Shown piece after piece: positions 48,237-57,254 of a stretch of 64,000 nucleotides of DNA. This DNA is from Chitinophaga oryzae. GTDB taxonomy: Bacteria > Bacteroidota > Bacteroidia > Chitinophagales > Chitinophagaceae. The notes under the pieces are model-generated. The model saw only the letters and a program-made list of their open reading frames with translations. It searched no databases and was not told the origin of the DNA. The DNA lies in NCBI RefSeq assembly GCF_012516375.2, contig NZ_CP051204.2, forward strand, positions 186,001 to 250,000, in the 5' to 3' direction. Position 1 is the first letter of the stretch. Each line of letters starts with the position of its first letter. Both the position numbers and the translations under genes were made by a program.

Positions 48237-48674
48237 TCAGTTAATGTGTAAATTTTCTTCCTGGTAAAACGGTTTGCCGCCGTTTTCCCATTGTACTTTC
48301 ACGAGGTAATTGCCTTTGTGGAACAGCTGGCGGTTGATCATCAGCGTGCCCCCGCTGCTGAGGCGCAGCGGCATTTCCACGTCCATACCGGCATCGGAAG
48401 GGCGGTAGAATTTTATCTTACCGGTGATATTGGCGCCGTGCAGTTCCTGCGGGAACGTAACGGCGATACCTTCAGACTGCTGAGCGATCAGCACGGGAGC
48501 TGAGAGTGCGCCGGCATTTTTTTTACCGTCTATTACCTGCTGGTATTTAAGCTCTTCCGCGTAGTAATCCTTGGTGACCATGTCTATTTTAGTGCGCATG
48601 CTTTTGGTGACCAGCGTCAGGATGCCGGCAGCAAAAACAACAAACACGATGATGATTTTATGTCCCCAGTTCAT
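48237..48674 (-). CDS. ccoH: CcoH/FixH-family protein
   Basis: 145 residues. One N-terminal membrane anchor (GHKIIIVFVVFAAGILTLVT) then KSMRTKIDMVTKDYYAEELK YQ-type FixH helix and a periplasmic beta domain ending in NYLVKVQWENGGKPFYQEEN. FixH/CcoH is needed for stability of the cbb3 complex. It sits in the canonical place after ccoG (27 bp) and before the SafE gene (6 bp). Confidence 0.92.
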   Translation of the reverse strand: MNWGHKIIIVFVVFAAGILTLVTKSMRTKIDMVTKDYYAEELKYQQVIDGKKNAGALSAPVLIAQQSEGIAVTFPQELHGANITGKIKFYRPSDAGMDVEMPLRLSSGGTLMINRQLFHKGNYLVKVQWENGGKPFYQEENLHIN

Positions 48675-48701
48675 GATGGTATGATTTAGATGCTATAAAA
48701 T

Positions 48702-50090
48702 TTATTGTACAGGCCCGAGGAAGGTGGTGCGCATGCGCGTGATCCGTTTATCGCCTTCATACAGGCCGATATAAAGAGTGGATTTCCGGTTGTGCAACGC
48801 TGCTTTCGGCACGATGATAAAGAAGGTGCCTTCTCCCTGGCCTTCTGCTTTTACGGTGATGGTGCTTTTTCCCACTACTTCCACATGTCCCGGTTCGTCT
48901 TCCAGTTTCAGCTGTAAGGGTATTTCAGCAGTGGTTTTATTGATCAGTTTAATACGGTAGAGGTTAGAGATGCTGTCGGCGCCTCTTTCCTGGTACAGCA
49001 TGCCGGTGGTGCGCATAATGGTGCCGCTGACGGGTTTGCGGCTGGCGAGCATAAAAACGATGGCGCCGAGCAACAGGGTGAGGATGCCGGTATAGATACG
49101 CAGCCGTGGTGTAAAACGCAGCGGCGCTTTCTGTGCGATGCCGTTTTCGGACGCATAGCGTATCAGCCCGCGGGCGCGGCCGGTTTTGTCCATCATATGG
49201 TCGCAGGCGTCGATGCAGGCGGTGCAGTTCACACATTCCAGTTGGGTGCCGTTGCGGATATCGATACCGGTGGGACAAACTTTCACGCACTGGGCGCAAT
49301 CGATACAATCGCCGATGGCCCGGGCATCATCTTTACGGAATTTTCCGCGGGGTTCTCCCCTTACGTAGTCGTAGGCCACAAGGATGGAGTTTTTATCCAG
49401 TAATACGCCCTGTAAGCGGCCGTACGGGCAAACGATGGTGCATATCTGTTCGCGCATAAAGGCGAATACGCCGTAGAACACGCCGGAGAATACCAGTATG
49501 GCGATAAAGCCGCCGGTATGTTCAGACAAAGGCGCAGTAATGATGTTGCCGAGTGTTTTGGCGCTGATGATATAAGCGAGGAATATATTGGCGATGAGGA
49601 AAGAAAGTGCGTAAAAAACGAGGTGTTTGGCGGTTTTACGAATGATCTTGTCGGTGTTCCATGGTTGTTTGGCCAGCATGCGTTGTGCGGCGGCATCTCC
49701 TTCTATCCAGTATTCTATCCGGCGGAAAAGCATCTCCATGAAAATGGTCTGCGGGCACATCCATCCGCAGAAAAGCCGGCCAAAGGCCATCGTGAACAAA
49801 ACGATGAAAAGGATAAAGGCCAGCATGGCCAGGCCGAAGATAAAGAAGTCCTGAGGCCAGAAAATAGCACCGAAGAGGATGAATTTACCTTCTACTACAT
49901 TGAGCAGAAATAAAGGCCTGCCATTTATGGAGATAAACGGCAGGCTGAAAAAAACACTAAAATAAAAGATGCTGAGAATGCTCCGGATGTTATAGTAGCG
50001 TCCTTTCGGTTGCTGGGCAAAGATCCAGTTACGCTTTCCCTGCTTATCAACTGTGGCTAAACTGTCTCTGAACGTATTGCTGTCGGCCAT
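48702..50090 (-). CDS. ccoG: Cytochrome c oxidase accessory protein CcoG (FixG)
   Basis: 462 residues with several membrane spans and two ferredoxin-type cluster motifs: CIDCAQCVKVCPTGIDI and CVNCTACIDACDHM. The N-terminus has the CcoG-typical FYFSVFFSLPFISINGRPLF and GWMCPQTIFMEMLFRRIEYW. A C-terminal periplasmic Ig-like domain follows (about residues 340-462). CcoG reduces copper for insertion into CcoN. It lies four bases after ccoP and 27 before ccoH. Confidence 0.95.
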   Translation of the reverse strand: MADSNTFRDSLATVDKQGKRNWIFAQQPKGRYYNIRSILSIFYFSVFFSLPFISINGRPLFLLNVVEGKFILFGAIFWPQDFFIFGLAMLAFILFIVLFTMAFGRLFCGWMCPQTIFMEMLFRRIEYWIEGDAAAQRMLAKQPWNTDKIIRKTAKHLVFYALSFLIANIFLAYIISAKTLGNIITAPLSEHTGGFIAILVFSGVFYGVFAFMREQICTIVCPYGRLQGVLLDKNSILVAYDYVRGEPRGKFRKDDARAIGDCIDCAQCVKVCPTGIDIRNGTQLECVNCTACIDACDHMMDKTGRARGLIRYASENGIAQKAPLRFTPRLRIYTGILTLLLGAIVFMLASRKPVSGTIMRTTGMLYQERGADSISNLYRIKLINKTTAEIPLQLKLEDEPGHVEVVGKSTITVKAEGQGEGTFFIIVPKAALHNRKSTLYIGLYEGDKRITRMRTTFLGPVQ

Positions 50091-50094
50091 GACT

Positions 50095-51171
50095 TTATTC
50101 TTTTACACCTTGTGGTTCTTTAGGATTGGGAGGGTTGCTGCCATGAATGGATTTCACGTAGCTGGCCAGCTGGGCCAGTTGTTTCGGTGAAAAATCTTCC
50201 TGCCATGCTTTCATCCCTTTGTCGGGTACGCCGTATTTAATGGTTTTAAACACTTCATTGATTTTGCCGCCGTGCATCCAGTAATCATCGGTGAGGTTGG
50301 GACCTACGACGCCCTGTCCCTGCGGCCCGTGGCACGGGGCGCAGCTGGCGACGAATATTTTGCCTCCTGCTGCGAGATCGTCCGCGTTGTCCATCATTTT
50401 CACATTGTTTTCATCGATGTTGTTGGCCGCGTTCTTCAGGTATTCCGCTTTGGCGACGGCGGCTTTTTCTTCCGCCATGGCCAGCTCCTGCAGCTGGTTG
50501 GGAGCGGAGTGGGATATTTCTGTGCGCCAGAAATATACTACGCCGAAACAGATGCTGAAGATGAAACCCCACTTCCACCAGGGCGGTGTGGGGTTGTTCA
50601 GCTCACGGATACCATCGAAGTCGTGGCCCATGTCTTCTTCTGTTTCGGACGCAGCATCCAGGGTCCTGGTTTTGTTGATTTTTTCCAGCCAGGAGATGCG
50701 TGGTTTGGCAGGCGTTGCTGCATCGGCAGCGGCCCGGCGCTTGCTCTTGTTTTTGATACCGGCCAGGAAGCGCAATACAAAAAGCAGGGAGATGATCACC
50801 GCGATTTCCAGTACAACAATGGAAACTAACAGGTATAGGGAGGACTGGGAAAGTGATGTATAATAGGATGAGGCTTCCGGTGCCGGGCTGGTAGCGCCCG
50901 CCGGCAGGCTTGCTGCCAGGGAGAGCGTTACCAGCACGAGGATAACCGGCAATTTGGCTGCTTCTCTTTTCATTCTTTCACGGTAAAGGTCCATAGCGCC
51001 CACCACCGCGTTGCCGAGGATGGCGATCACCAGTACCAGCCCGATGATGACCGTCAGCAGCACCAGCGCTACCGGATCTTTCAGCTCGGACGGCGGTTTG
51101 GGGCCGCCGGCCAGTGCGGACAGGCTGCATAACAGGCTGCCGCTGAGTGTATATAACAGCTTCCTTTTCAT
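50095..51171 (-). CDS. ccoP: cbb3 oxidase cytochrome c subunit III (CcoP), single-heme form
   Basis: 358 residues. Membrane segments appear at about residues 33-57 (VALVLLTVIIGLVLVIAILG), 77-95 and 105-145. The N-terminal cbb3-type region (DGIRELNNPTPPWWKWGFIF) is followed by one cytochrome c domain with ASCAPCHGPQGQGVVGPNLT and a later Met-containing segment (DKGMKAWQEDF). Classical CcoP has two CxxCH sites; I see only this one. Electrons pass from here to CcoO/CcoN. It is four bp upstream of ccoG and nine bp downstream of ccoQ. Confidence 0.93.
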   Translation of the reverse strand: MKRKLLYTLSGSLLCSLSALAGGPKPPSELKDPVALVLLTVIIGLVLVIAILGNAVVGAMDLYRERMKREAAKLPVILVLVTLSLAASLPAGATSPAPEASSYYTSLSQSSLYLLVSIVVLEIAVIISLLFVLRFLAGIKNKSKRRAAADAATPAKPRISWLEKINKTRTLDAASETEEDMGHDFDGIRELNNPTPPWWKWGFIFSICFGVVYFWRTEISHSAPNQLQELAMAEEKAAVAKAEYLKNAANNIDENNVKMMDNADDLAAGGKIFVASCAPCHGPQGQGVVGPNLTDDYWMHGGKINEVFKTIKYGVPDKGMKAWQEDFSPKQLAQLASYVKSIHGSNPPNPKEPQGVKE

Positions 51172-51180
51172 ATGTATCGT

Positions 51181-51360
51181 TTATAGGCTTTGGGTTTCAT
51201 CATTATCTAAGGGGATGCGGCTGATCTGGTCCACCATGTTGCGGTCTGCCCGGAACGCCCAGAAGGCGGCGAAGACAAAGAAGATGGAGAAGATCAGCAG
51301 GGAAGCCATCGGGTAGATGCTGACACCGGCAATTGATTCCAGATAATTAATGAACTTCAT
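51181..51360 (-). CDS. ccoQ: Small CcoQ-like cbb3 subunit
   Basis: 59 residues. It begins MKFINYLESIAGVSIYPMAS, then a single membrane span (LLIFSIFFVFAAFWAF) and a charged C-terminal tail (RADRNMVDQ). This is the usual CcoQ topology. It lies 21 bp after ccoNO and nine bp before ccoP, exactly the canonical place of ccoQ, which stabilises the oxidase complex. Too short for gene finders with a 60-residue cut-off. Confidence 0.85.
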   Translation of the reverse strand: MKFINYLESIAGVSIYPMASLLIFSIFFVFAAFWAFRADRNMVDQISRIPLDNDETQSL

Positions 51361-51381
51361 GGTCCTGTGTTTTTATGTTGA

Positions 51382-53550
51382 CTAAAAATCGTTCTTGTCG
51401 TTGCTGCCGGTGCTGGCGTCCGCGGTAGCGGGCTTTTGTGCCGGCGCCATTTTAATGTCTTTGCCCATCCGCTGCAGGTAGGCGATCAGCGCTACAATTT
51501 CACGGTCTGCTTTCACGGGCAGTTTGTCTTTCTCCAGGGCGGCAGCGATGCCGGCGGCCTGCTTATCAAGATCGGCGAGGGCCTGTTTTTCGTAACCGTC
51601 TGCATAAGGCACGCCCAGTTTCCGCATTACGTTGATCATCGCGGGCGTTTTGCCCCTGTCGATGCGCTCTTCAAACAGCCATGGATACGGCGGCATGATA
51701 GAGCCGGGAGACATGGAGGTGGGGTCCAGCATATGGTTGTAGTGCCAGCTGTCGGGGTATTTCCCGCCTATTCTGGCCAGGTCCGGACCGGTGCGTTTGG
51801 AGCCCCACTGGAACGGGTGGTCGTAGATGAATTCACCGGCTTTGGAGTATTCGCCGTAACGGGCCACCTCGTCGCGGAAAGGACGGATCATCTGGGAGTG
51901 ACAGGTATAACAGCCTTCCCGGATGTAGATGTCGCGGCCGTGCAGTTCCAGCGGCGTATACGGTTGTACGCTGCTGATGGTCGGGATATTGCTGCGTACA
52001 AGGAAGGTAGGTACCATTTCGAGGATACCGCCCACCGCTACTACCACGAGGCTGAATACCACCAGCTGGATAGGACGGCGTTCGATCCAGTTGTGCCAGT
52101 GCGCTTTGCCGTGAGTAGGGATTACTTTCGGCAGCGGAGCGGCTTCAGCTGCTTCGTCGGCGACGAAAGAACCGCGGCGGATCGTTTTCCAGAGATTCAC
52201 GATCATCAGTGCAAGGCCGCTTACGTACAGCAAGCCGCCGAAGGCGCGCAGGGCGTACATGGGAACGATGGTGGTCACTGTTTCGAGGAACTGGTATTTC
52301 AGTTGTCCTTCTTCGGTGAACTGTTTCCACATCATGCTCTGGGTGAAGGCAGCCCAGTACAGCGGGATCACGTAGAAGATAATGCCGAGGGTGCCGATCC
52401 AGAAATGGGTGTTGGCCCATTTGCGGGAGTACAGCTGTGTGGAGAAAATGCGCGGGATCATCCAGTAGAGGATACCGAAGGTCAGGAATCCGTTCCAGCC
52501 CAGGGCGCCTACGTGTACGTGTGCGATGGTCCAGTCGGTATAGTGGCTGATAGCGTTCACATTTTTAAGAGACAGCATTGGTCCTTCGAAGGTAGCCATG
52601 CCATAGCAGGTAAGCGCTACCACGAAGAATTTCAGGATAGCGTCTTCCCTTACGCGGTCCCATGCGCCACGCAGGGTAAGCAGACCGTTGAGCATACCGC
52701 CCCAGGAAGGTGCGATCAGCATAACGCTGAACACGGTGCCGAGCGACTGCGCCCATTCAGGCAACGCGGTGTACAGCAGGTGGTGAGGGCCAGCCCATAT
52801 ATAGATGAATATCAGCGACCAGAAGTGGATGATAGACCAGCGGTAGGAATATACCGGTCTGTTAGCCGCTTTGGGAACAAAGTAGTACATGAGGCCGAGG
52901 TAAGGCGTGGTCAGGAAGAACGCTACCGCGTTGTGACCGTACCACCACTGTACCAGTGCGTCCTGTACGCCGGCATACCAGCTATAGCTTTTAAACAGCG
53001 ACAAAGGATACTCGAAAGAGTTGATAATGTGCAACATGGCGATGGCTACCCAGGTGCCGATGTAAAACCAGATGGCTACATACAGGTGAGACTCGCGCCG
53101 ACGCAGGATCGTGCCCAGCATGTTGGCGCCAAACACCACCCAGATCAACGTGATAGCGATGTCGAAAGGCCATTCCAGTTCGGCGTATTCCTTGCCGGTA
53201 GTATATCCCAGGAAAAGCGTCAGTGCGCCGCCGGCGATGATCGCCTGCCATCCCCAGAAGTGGATCTTACTCAGCAGGTCGCTGAACATACGGGCTTTAC
53301 ACAGCCGTTGCAGCGAGTAGTAGACACCCATGAAAATACCGTTGCCCACGAAGGCGAAGATCACGGCATTGGTGTGTACGGGACGGAGACGCCCGAAGGT
53401 AGTTGGCGCGAAGCCCAGGTTAAGCTCCGGAATTACCAGCGTAAGGGCTGCCCAGAGCCCAGCCAGCATACCGATCAGCCCCCAGAACACACAAGCGTAG
53501 GCAAACCATTTTACCGTGCGGTTGTCGTAATAAAATTTTTCGAGAGACAT
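51382..53550 (-). CDS. ccoNO: Fused cbb3 oxidase subunits I and II (CcoN-CcoO)
   Basis: 722 residues. Residues about 1-480 are CcoN, a twelve-span heme-copper oxidase: RPVHTNAVIFAFVGNGIFMG carries a heme His, WYGHNAVAFFLTTPYLGLMY the CuB/heme His region, and HIINSFEYPLSLF and HVHVGALGWNGFLTFGILYW further ligands. A linker and membrane segment (about 490-520) lead into the CcoO cytochrome (EGCYTCHSQMIRPFRDEV at about residue 555, one CxxCH). The catalytic subunit reduces oxygen at low tension in the inner membrane. The gene fusion is typical of Bacteroidota. It lies 40 bp after ccoS. Confidence 0.97.
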   Translation of the reverse strand: MSLEKFYYDNRTVKWFAYACVFWGLIGMLAGLWAALTLVIPELNLGFAPTTFGRLRPVHTNAVIFAFVGNGIFMGVYYSLQRLCKARMFSDLLSKIHFWGWQAIIAGGALTLFLGYTTGKEYAELEWPFDIAITLIWVVFGANMLGTILRRRESHLYVAIWFYIGTWVAIAMLHIINSFEYPLSLFKSYSWYAGVQDALVQWWYGHNAVAFFLTTPYLGLMYYFVPKAANRPVYSYRWSIIHFWSLIFIYIWAGPHHLLYTALPEWAQSLGTVFSVMLIAPSWGGMLNGLLTLRGAWDRVREDAILKFFVVALTCYGMATFEGPMLSLKNVNAISHYTDWTIAHVHVGALGWNGFLTFGILYWMIPRIFSTQLYSRKWANTHFWIGTLGIIFYVIPLYWAAFTQSMMWKQFTEEGQLKYQFLETVTTIVPMYALRAFGGLLYVSGLALMIVNLWKTIRRGSFVADEAAEAAPLPKVIPTHGKAHWHNWIERRPIQLVVFSLVVVAVGGILEMVPTFLVRSNIPTISSVQPYTPLELHGRDIYIREGCYTCHSQMIRPFRDEVARYGEYSKAGEFIYDHPFQWGSKRTGPDLARIGGKYPDSWHYNHMLDPTSMSPGSIMPPYPWLFEERIDRGKTPAMINVMRKLGVPYADGYEKQALADLDKQAAGIAAALEKDKLPVKADREIVALIAYLQRMGKDIKMAPAQKPATADASTGSNDKNDF

Positions 53551-53590
53551 AGTGCTGTTTATTGTTGCTTAATAGATGGCTTATTTGCGT

Positions 53591-53749
53591 TTATTCGTTG
53601 GTGTTATCTTTTTTATCTTCGAAGAGAATACGGTGTGCGGGAGAGAAATCATCTTCAAACTGTCCGTTCTTTACCGACCAGATGAAGGCGGCCAGAAAGC
53701 CTGCTGCTACCAGGAGGCTGGCGCCAAGTAAAAGAATAATTACGCTCAT
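53591..53749 (-). CDS. ccoS: CcoS-like oxidase assembly protein
   Basis: 52 residues: MSVIILLLGASLLVAAGFLA is a single membrane span, followed by AFIWSVKNGQFEDDFSPAHR, the GQFDD-type CcoS signature. CcoS is required for insertion of redox cofactors into cbb3 oxidase. It is seven bp after the cupin gene and 40 bp before ccoNO. Confidence 0.9.
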   Translation of the reverse strand: MSVIILLLGASLLVAAGFLAAFIWSVKNGQFEDDFSPAHRILFEDKKDNTNE

Positions 53750-53756
53750 AACAGTA

Positions 53757-54053
53757 TTATTTTACCAGTAAAAACCGGGTTGTTTCCAAAGCCTGCAGGG
53801 CATGTTTTTCGTTGGCGCCGAATGTCAGCACGTCTCCGGTTTCCAGCACCGTAACTTCGTCTTTCAGCATAAAGGCCACTTTTCCTTCCAGTATCAGCAC
53901 CATCGCATCTACAGGGGATACATGCGGCGGAATCTGATGTCCCTGTTGCATGATAATAAGGGTGGCCTCTGCTCTCCTGCTTTTCAGCACTAACCGGCTT
54001 GTTACTTTCCCGGTCCCCTCTTCCTGTAATACGTTCATGGTTTTCATCAGCAT
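53757..54053 (-). CDS. Small cupin-domain protein at the head of the cbb3 operon
   Basis: 98 residues from ATG 54053 (starts at 54047 and 54038 are also possible). Cupin motifs are present: GHQIPPHVSPVDAMVLILEG (motif 1, with HxH-like His and a Glu) and GDVLTFGANEKHALQALE (motif 2, closing His). It is a small single-domain beta-barrel that likely binds a metal. It is the first gene of the nine-gene operon, seven bp before ccoS. Its role is unknown; a redox or metal sensor/chaperone is possible. Confidence 0.85.
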   Translation of the reverse strand: MLMKTMNVLQEEGTGKVTSRLVLKSRRAEATLIIMQQGHQIPPHVSPVDAMVLILEGKVAFMLKDEVTVLETGDVLTFGANEKHALQALETTRFLLVK

Positions 54054-54104
54054 AAAATCATGATATGTGCAAATCGGATAAGCATAGATCACCCGTTATG
54101 CACA

Positions 54105-54128
54105 GGCAGCCTTGCTTTTCAGGCTGCC
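54105..54128 (-). promoter_or_regulatory. 5' UTR hairpin of the cbb3 operon
   Basis: GGCAGCC (54105-54111) and GGCTGCC (54122-54128) form a 7-bp GC-rich stem with a 10-base loop. It lies in the roughly 140-base leader between the predicted transcription start (about 54195) and the cupin start. No U-run follows, so it is a leader structure and not a terminator. Confidence 0.5.
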
Positions 54129-54200
54129 CGTACATCCATTTCAATCGGGCTTTAATACTGGCGCTTTTAAGATTTCACGGTGTGTATATTGTGTTGATAG

Positions 54201-54244
54201 CAAAGGTAACAGCAACCACATGGCACTGCAATGACATTGCTCAA
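54201..54244 (-). promoter_or_regulatory. FNR-like promoter of the cbb3-hemN operon
   Basis: On the minus strand TACCTTTG (54208-54201) is an exact TAnnTTTG box. The dyad TTGAGCAATGTCAT (54244-54231) resembles TTGAT-N4-ATCAA with some mismatches. Its centre is 36.5 bases from the first base of the box, so about -42 from the predicted start. The dyad overlaps the ccoI stop codon region. Confidence 0.55.
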
Positions 54245-56673
54245 TCAGGAATATGATTTTTGTCAGACATTTCCCGCAGGGCTTGGCCAGCCAGCTTTTT
54301 GCCCTGCCATTCGCTCAGCAGGTAGGTCATCAGCACGATGCTGATGGAGCTGGCGGGCATTAATATAGCCGCCACCAGCGGAGAGAGCAGCCCCTGAACG
54401 GCGAAGTAAAGGCCGGTGATGTTGTATGCCAGGGAGAGAATGAAACTGGCCAGGATAATGCGTTTGTTGGCCTTGCACAGTTGTACGAAAGAAAGTAACA
54501 ACGGCAGTTGCGTGGCTTCGAGAATGCCATCGCTGGCGGGGGTAAAGTTGTTGCTGTCTTCTGTGAGGGAGATGCCGATATCGCTCTGTTTCAATGCCCC
54601 GGCGTCGTTCAGCCCATCCCCTATCATCATTACTTTTTTACCCTGTTGTTGCAGGGAGATGATATACGCCAGTTTATCCGCAGGTTTCTGTTCAAACAGC
54701 AGCGTGGTTTCGTGGCCCATGAGCCTGCGCAGGTTCATGGCTTCGCGGTCATTGTCGCCGGAGAGCACAGACAGCGGATATTGCTGCTGAAGCTGTTTCA
54801 GCAACGGCCGGATACCGCTGCGGTAGTTGTTGTGGATGGTGAAGAGCCCGGCCAGTTTATTGTTAAAGGAAAGGTATACGATGCTGCCGTCGACTTCCTC
54901 TTTGCGATGTGCACCGGTGAACTCAGCATTGCCCATCCGGATGTAATTACCTTCCACCCATCCGGACACGCCTTTGCCGGCAACATCCCGGAAATCACGT
55001 ACAGGCATCACCGTAGCAGCGTTGCAATACGTGGCAATAGCCTTGCTGAGCGGGTGGGTGGACTGTTTGGCGAGGCTGGCGATCAGGCTTTCCTGGAAAG
55101 GGCTGAGCGTGTCGCCGTAATATTTAACATCACTGCCGGTTTTGCCGGTAAGCGTACCGGTTTTGTCGAACACGATGTGGGTGGTATTAGCAATGTTTTC
55201 TATCGCCTGCGCGTTGCGCAGATACAGGCGGTGGCGGCTCAGGATACGCAGGATATGTCCGTTGGTAAAAGAAGACGCCAGCAGCAGTGCGCAGGGGCAG
55301 GCGATGATCAGGATGGCAGTCACGGCGGGCCATATGCGGGACGGATCATGAAATCCCCAGTAGGTGGCGCTGAGCGCGGCGATGAGCAGTACCACCCAGG
55401 TGAAGTTACGGCCCAGCAGGTGCACGAAAGACACGTGTTTTTCTTCTTTGTTTTTCAGCTCGTCGCGGTTCCAGAGGCTGGTCAGGTAGCTCTGCGCCAC
55501 CTCTTTGATGGTGAGTATTTCGATGTTGCCTTCCAGCTGCCGGCCGCCGGCGTAGATGATCTCGCCTACGGATTTATTGACAGGCGTAGCTTCGCCGGTC
55601 ACGAAGCTGTAGTCGATCAATGCTTTTCCCCGGACGATGATACCGTCTGCCGGCACCAGTTCATTGTTATGTATGAGCAGGGTATCGCCTGTTTTGATGT
55701 CCGGTAAGGCGGTGGGCACTTCTTTTTCTTCGCGTATAACGCTGACGGCTATAGGGAAATAGGCCGTGTAGTCACGGTCGAAAGACAGGCCCTGGTAGGT
55801 TTTGTCCTGCAGGATACGCCCTATCAGCATAAAGAAGACAATACCGGACATGGAATCGAAGTAGCCGGCCTGGCCCTGCATAACGTCTGCCACGCTGCGG
55901 ATGAAAGTTACCACGATAGCGAGCACAATGGGTACGTCGATATTGAGGAAGCCGTGTTTCAGGCCGCTCCAGGCGGATTTGAAGAACACCTGTGCGCTGT
56001 AAAAGAATACCGGTAACGCCAGTACGAGGTTCATGTACTGGAAAAGGCGGTTCATGCCTGCGTCGGTATGGCCGCTGCCGGTGAAATATTCCGGGAAGCT
56101 GAGCAGCATGATATTGCCGAAGCAGAAGCCTGCAACGCCCAGCTGGTAGATAAGATTACGTTTAATGCCCGGCTTCTTATGCTGCAGGTCCTGCAGGCTG
56201 ATGTAAGGTTCATAGCCGATGGCGGTGAGCACTTCTGCTACGCGCCGCAGCGAGGTTTGTGTTTCGGAAAAAATGATGACCGCTTCCTTTTTGCTAAAGT
56301 TGACGGTTACACGCTGAATGCCTTTATCGAGCCGGTGGAGGTTCTCCAGCAGCCACAGGCAGGAGCTGCAGTGGATGTGCGGGATATAGAAGTTGACATG
56401 GGTCTGGCTTTCGTCCCTGAACTGTACCAGCTGTTGCTGTATTTTTTCATCTTCCAGGAAGGCGAATTTATCTTTTCTGACAGTAATCCGTTGATTTACA
56501 CCCGGTTTGTTGTTCAGGTCATAATATTCACAGAGGTCGTACTGGTTGAGTATTTCGTATACCAGTTTACACCCTTCGCAGCAAAAAACTTTCTCCTGGA
56601 TGATGATGTCGCGGTTGTGGCAGTCTTCCCCGCAGTGATAGCAGGATACTTGTACGTCAGAATAGGTAGCCAT
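54241..56673 (-). CDS. ccoI: Copper-transporting P-type ATPase of the CcoI/FixI type
   Basis: 810 residues. The N-terminus has a CYHCGEDC zinc/copper-ribbon-like domain and a heavy-metal-associated segment (FYIPHIHCSSCLWLLENLHR). The ATPase has CPC in AILIIACPCALLLASSFTNG, TGE (VTGEATPVNK), phosphorylation site VFDKTGTLTGK and MIGDGLNDAGALKQS. CcoI supplies copper for the CuB centre of the cbb3 oxidase. It is encoded just after the 184-aa protein, in a second FNR-type unit adjacent to the oxidase operon. Confidence 0.95.
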   Translation of the reverse strand: MATYSDVQVSCYHCGEDCHNRDIIIQEKVFCCEGCKLVYEILNQYDLCEYYDLNNKPGVNQRITVRKDKFAFLEDEKIQQQLVQFRDESQTHVNFYIPHIHCSSCLWLLENLHRLDKGIQRVTVNFSKKEAVIIFSETQTSLRRVAEVLTAIGYEPYISLQDLQHKKPGIKRNLIYQLGVAGFCFGNIMLLSFPEYFTGSGHTDAGMNRLFQYMNLVLALPVFFYSAQVFFKSAWSGLKHGFLNIDVPIVLAIVVTFIRSVADVMQGQAGYFDSMSGIVFFMLIGRILQDKTYQGLSFDRDYTAYFPIAVSVIREEKEVPTALPDIKTGDTLLIHNNELVPADGIIVRGKALIDYSFVTGEATPVNKSVGEIIYAGGRQLEGNIEILTIKEVAQSYLTSLWNRDELKNKEEKHVSFVHLLGRNFTWVVLLIAALSATYWGFHDPSRIWPAVTAILIIACPCALLLASSFTNGHILRILSRHRLYLRNAQAIENIANTTHIVFDKTGTLTGKTGSDVKYYGDTLSPFQESLIASLAKQSTHPLSKAIATYCNAATVMPVRDFRDVAGKGVSGWVEGNYIRMGNAEFTGAHRKEEVDGSIVYLSFNNKLAGLFTIHNNYRSGIRPLLKQLQQQYPLSVLSGDNDREAMNLRRLMGHETTLLFEQKPADKLAYIISLQQQGKKVMMIGDGLNDAGALKQSDIGISLTEDSNNFTPASDGILEATQLPLLLSFVQLCKANKRIILASFILSLAYNITGLYFAVQGLLSPLVAAILMPASSISIVLMTYLLSEWQGKKLAGQALREMSDKNHIPD

Positions 56674-56675
56674 GA

Positions 56676-57230
56676 TTAGTCGATACTTACGGTGTTAAGA
56701 ATTTCATCCTGCCGGATAACGATGGTGTTGGCGGGCAGTACGGCGGGGTACAGGATGTTTTGCGCGATATAGTGCCACTGTTGCAGCAGTTGTTCAACGG
56801 TGTACATATCGCTGAGGCATATTTTATATGCGGGGCTCCAGTGGCCTTGCAGCAGGTAGTTACCGGTTACCTGGCGGAGTTTCTGGAGCAGCAGCATGAT
56901 TTTATCGAATGATTGCCGGATGCCGTCATAAGCTGTGGGTTTGAGGCTTTTGCGGCCTTTTTTGTGAATGGTGGCGTTGCGGATGACCGGGAAGATGAGC
57001 GTGGTTTCCTTGCGCATCAGTTGGGTTATTTCGTTCAGCATTTTAGCGAACAGCAGTTGCTGTAGATCGGCGGTGGCCGGGGCAGTCGGGTCGTCCTGCC
57101 TTTCCAGGTTAAACCAGGCCATTACTTCCTCTGCGGTGCGTTCTATCGGTTGGTGGAACTTGTTCACGATCACGTCGCAGAGTGCGGCGGGCGTCAGTTC
57201 GTGAAAGTTGATGATAGCATATGGATGCAT
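56676..57230 (-). CDS. Unknown 184-aa protein, possibly hemerythrin-like
   Basis: 184 residues. It begins MHPYAIINFHELTPAALCDV and is predicted all helical. The early IVNKFHQPIERT and late QGHWSPAYKICL/QQWHYIAQ segments contain His residues. It loosely recalls the di-iron RIC/YtfE family (HHxxxxxxLP start, His/Glu helices), with ETTLIFPVIRNATIHKKGRK where that family has a metal helix, but several ligands are absent. It is three bp upstream of ccoI and directly under the FNR-like promoter, so it is likely part of the low-oxygen response. Function not assigned. Confidence 0.8.
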   Translation of the reverse strand: MHPYAIINFHELTPAALCDVIVNKFHQPIERTAEEVMAWFNLERQDDPTAPATADLQQLLFAKMLNEITQLMRKETTLIFPVIRNATIHKKGRKSLKPTAYDGIRQSFDKIMLLLQKLRQVTGNYLLQGHWSPAYKICLSDMYTVEQLLQQWHYIAQNILYPAVLPANTIVIRQDEILNTVSID

Positions 57231-57254
57231 GGATGGATGGTATTTTTGATGTTA

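Noticed and set aside
51436..53685. A 749-codon open frame on the plus strand opposite ccoNO
   Set aside because: It is the antisense shadow of a clear cbb3 oxidase gene, has no recognisable domain and is rich in the residues expected from reading GC-rich codons backwards.
54060..54073. Another FNR-like dyad (ATGATATGTGCAAA) near the cupin start
   Set aside because: It lies well downstream of the predicted transcription start and almost touches the start codon, so an activator there would not work; only one half matches well.
54508..55707. A 399-codon plus-strand frame opposite the copper ATPase
   Set aside because: Shadow of ccoI, whose CPC, DKTGT and GDGLND motifs are intact on the minus strand.
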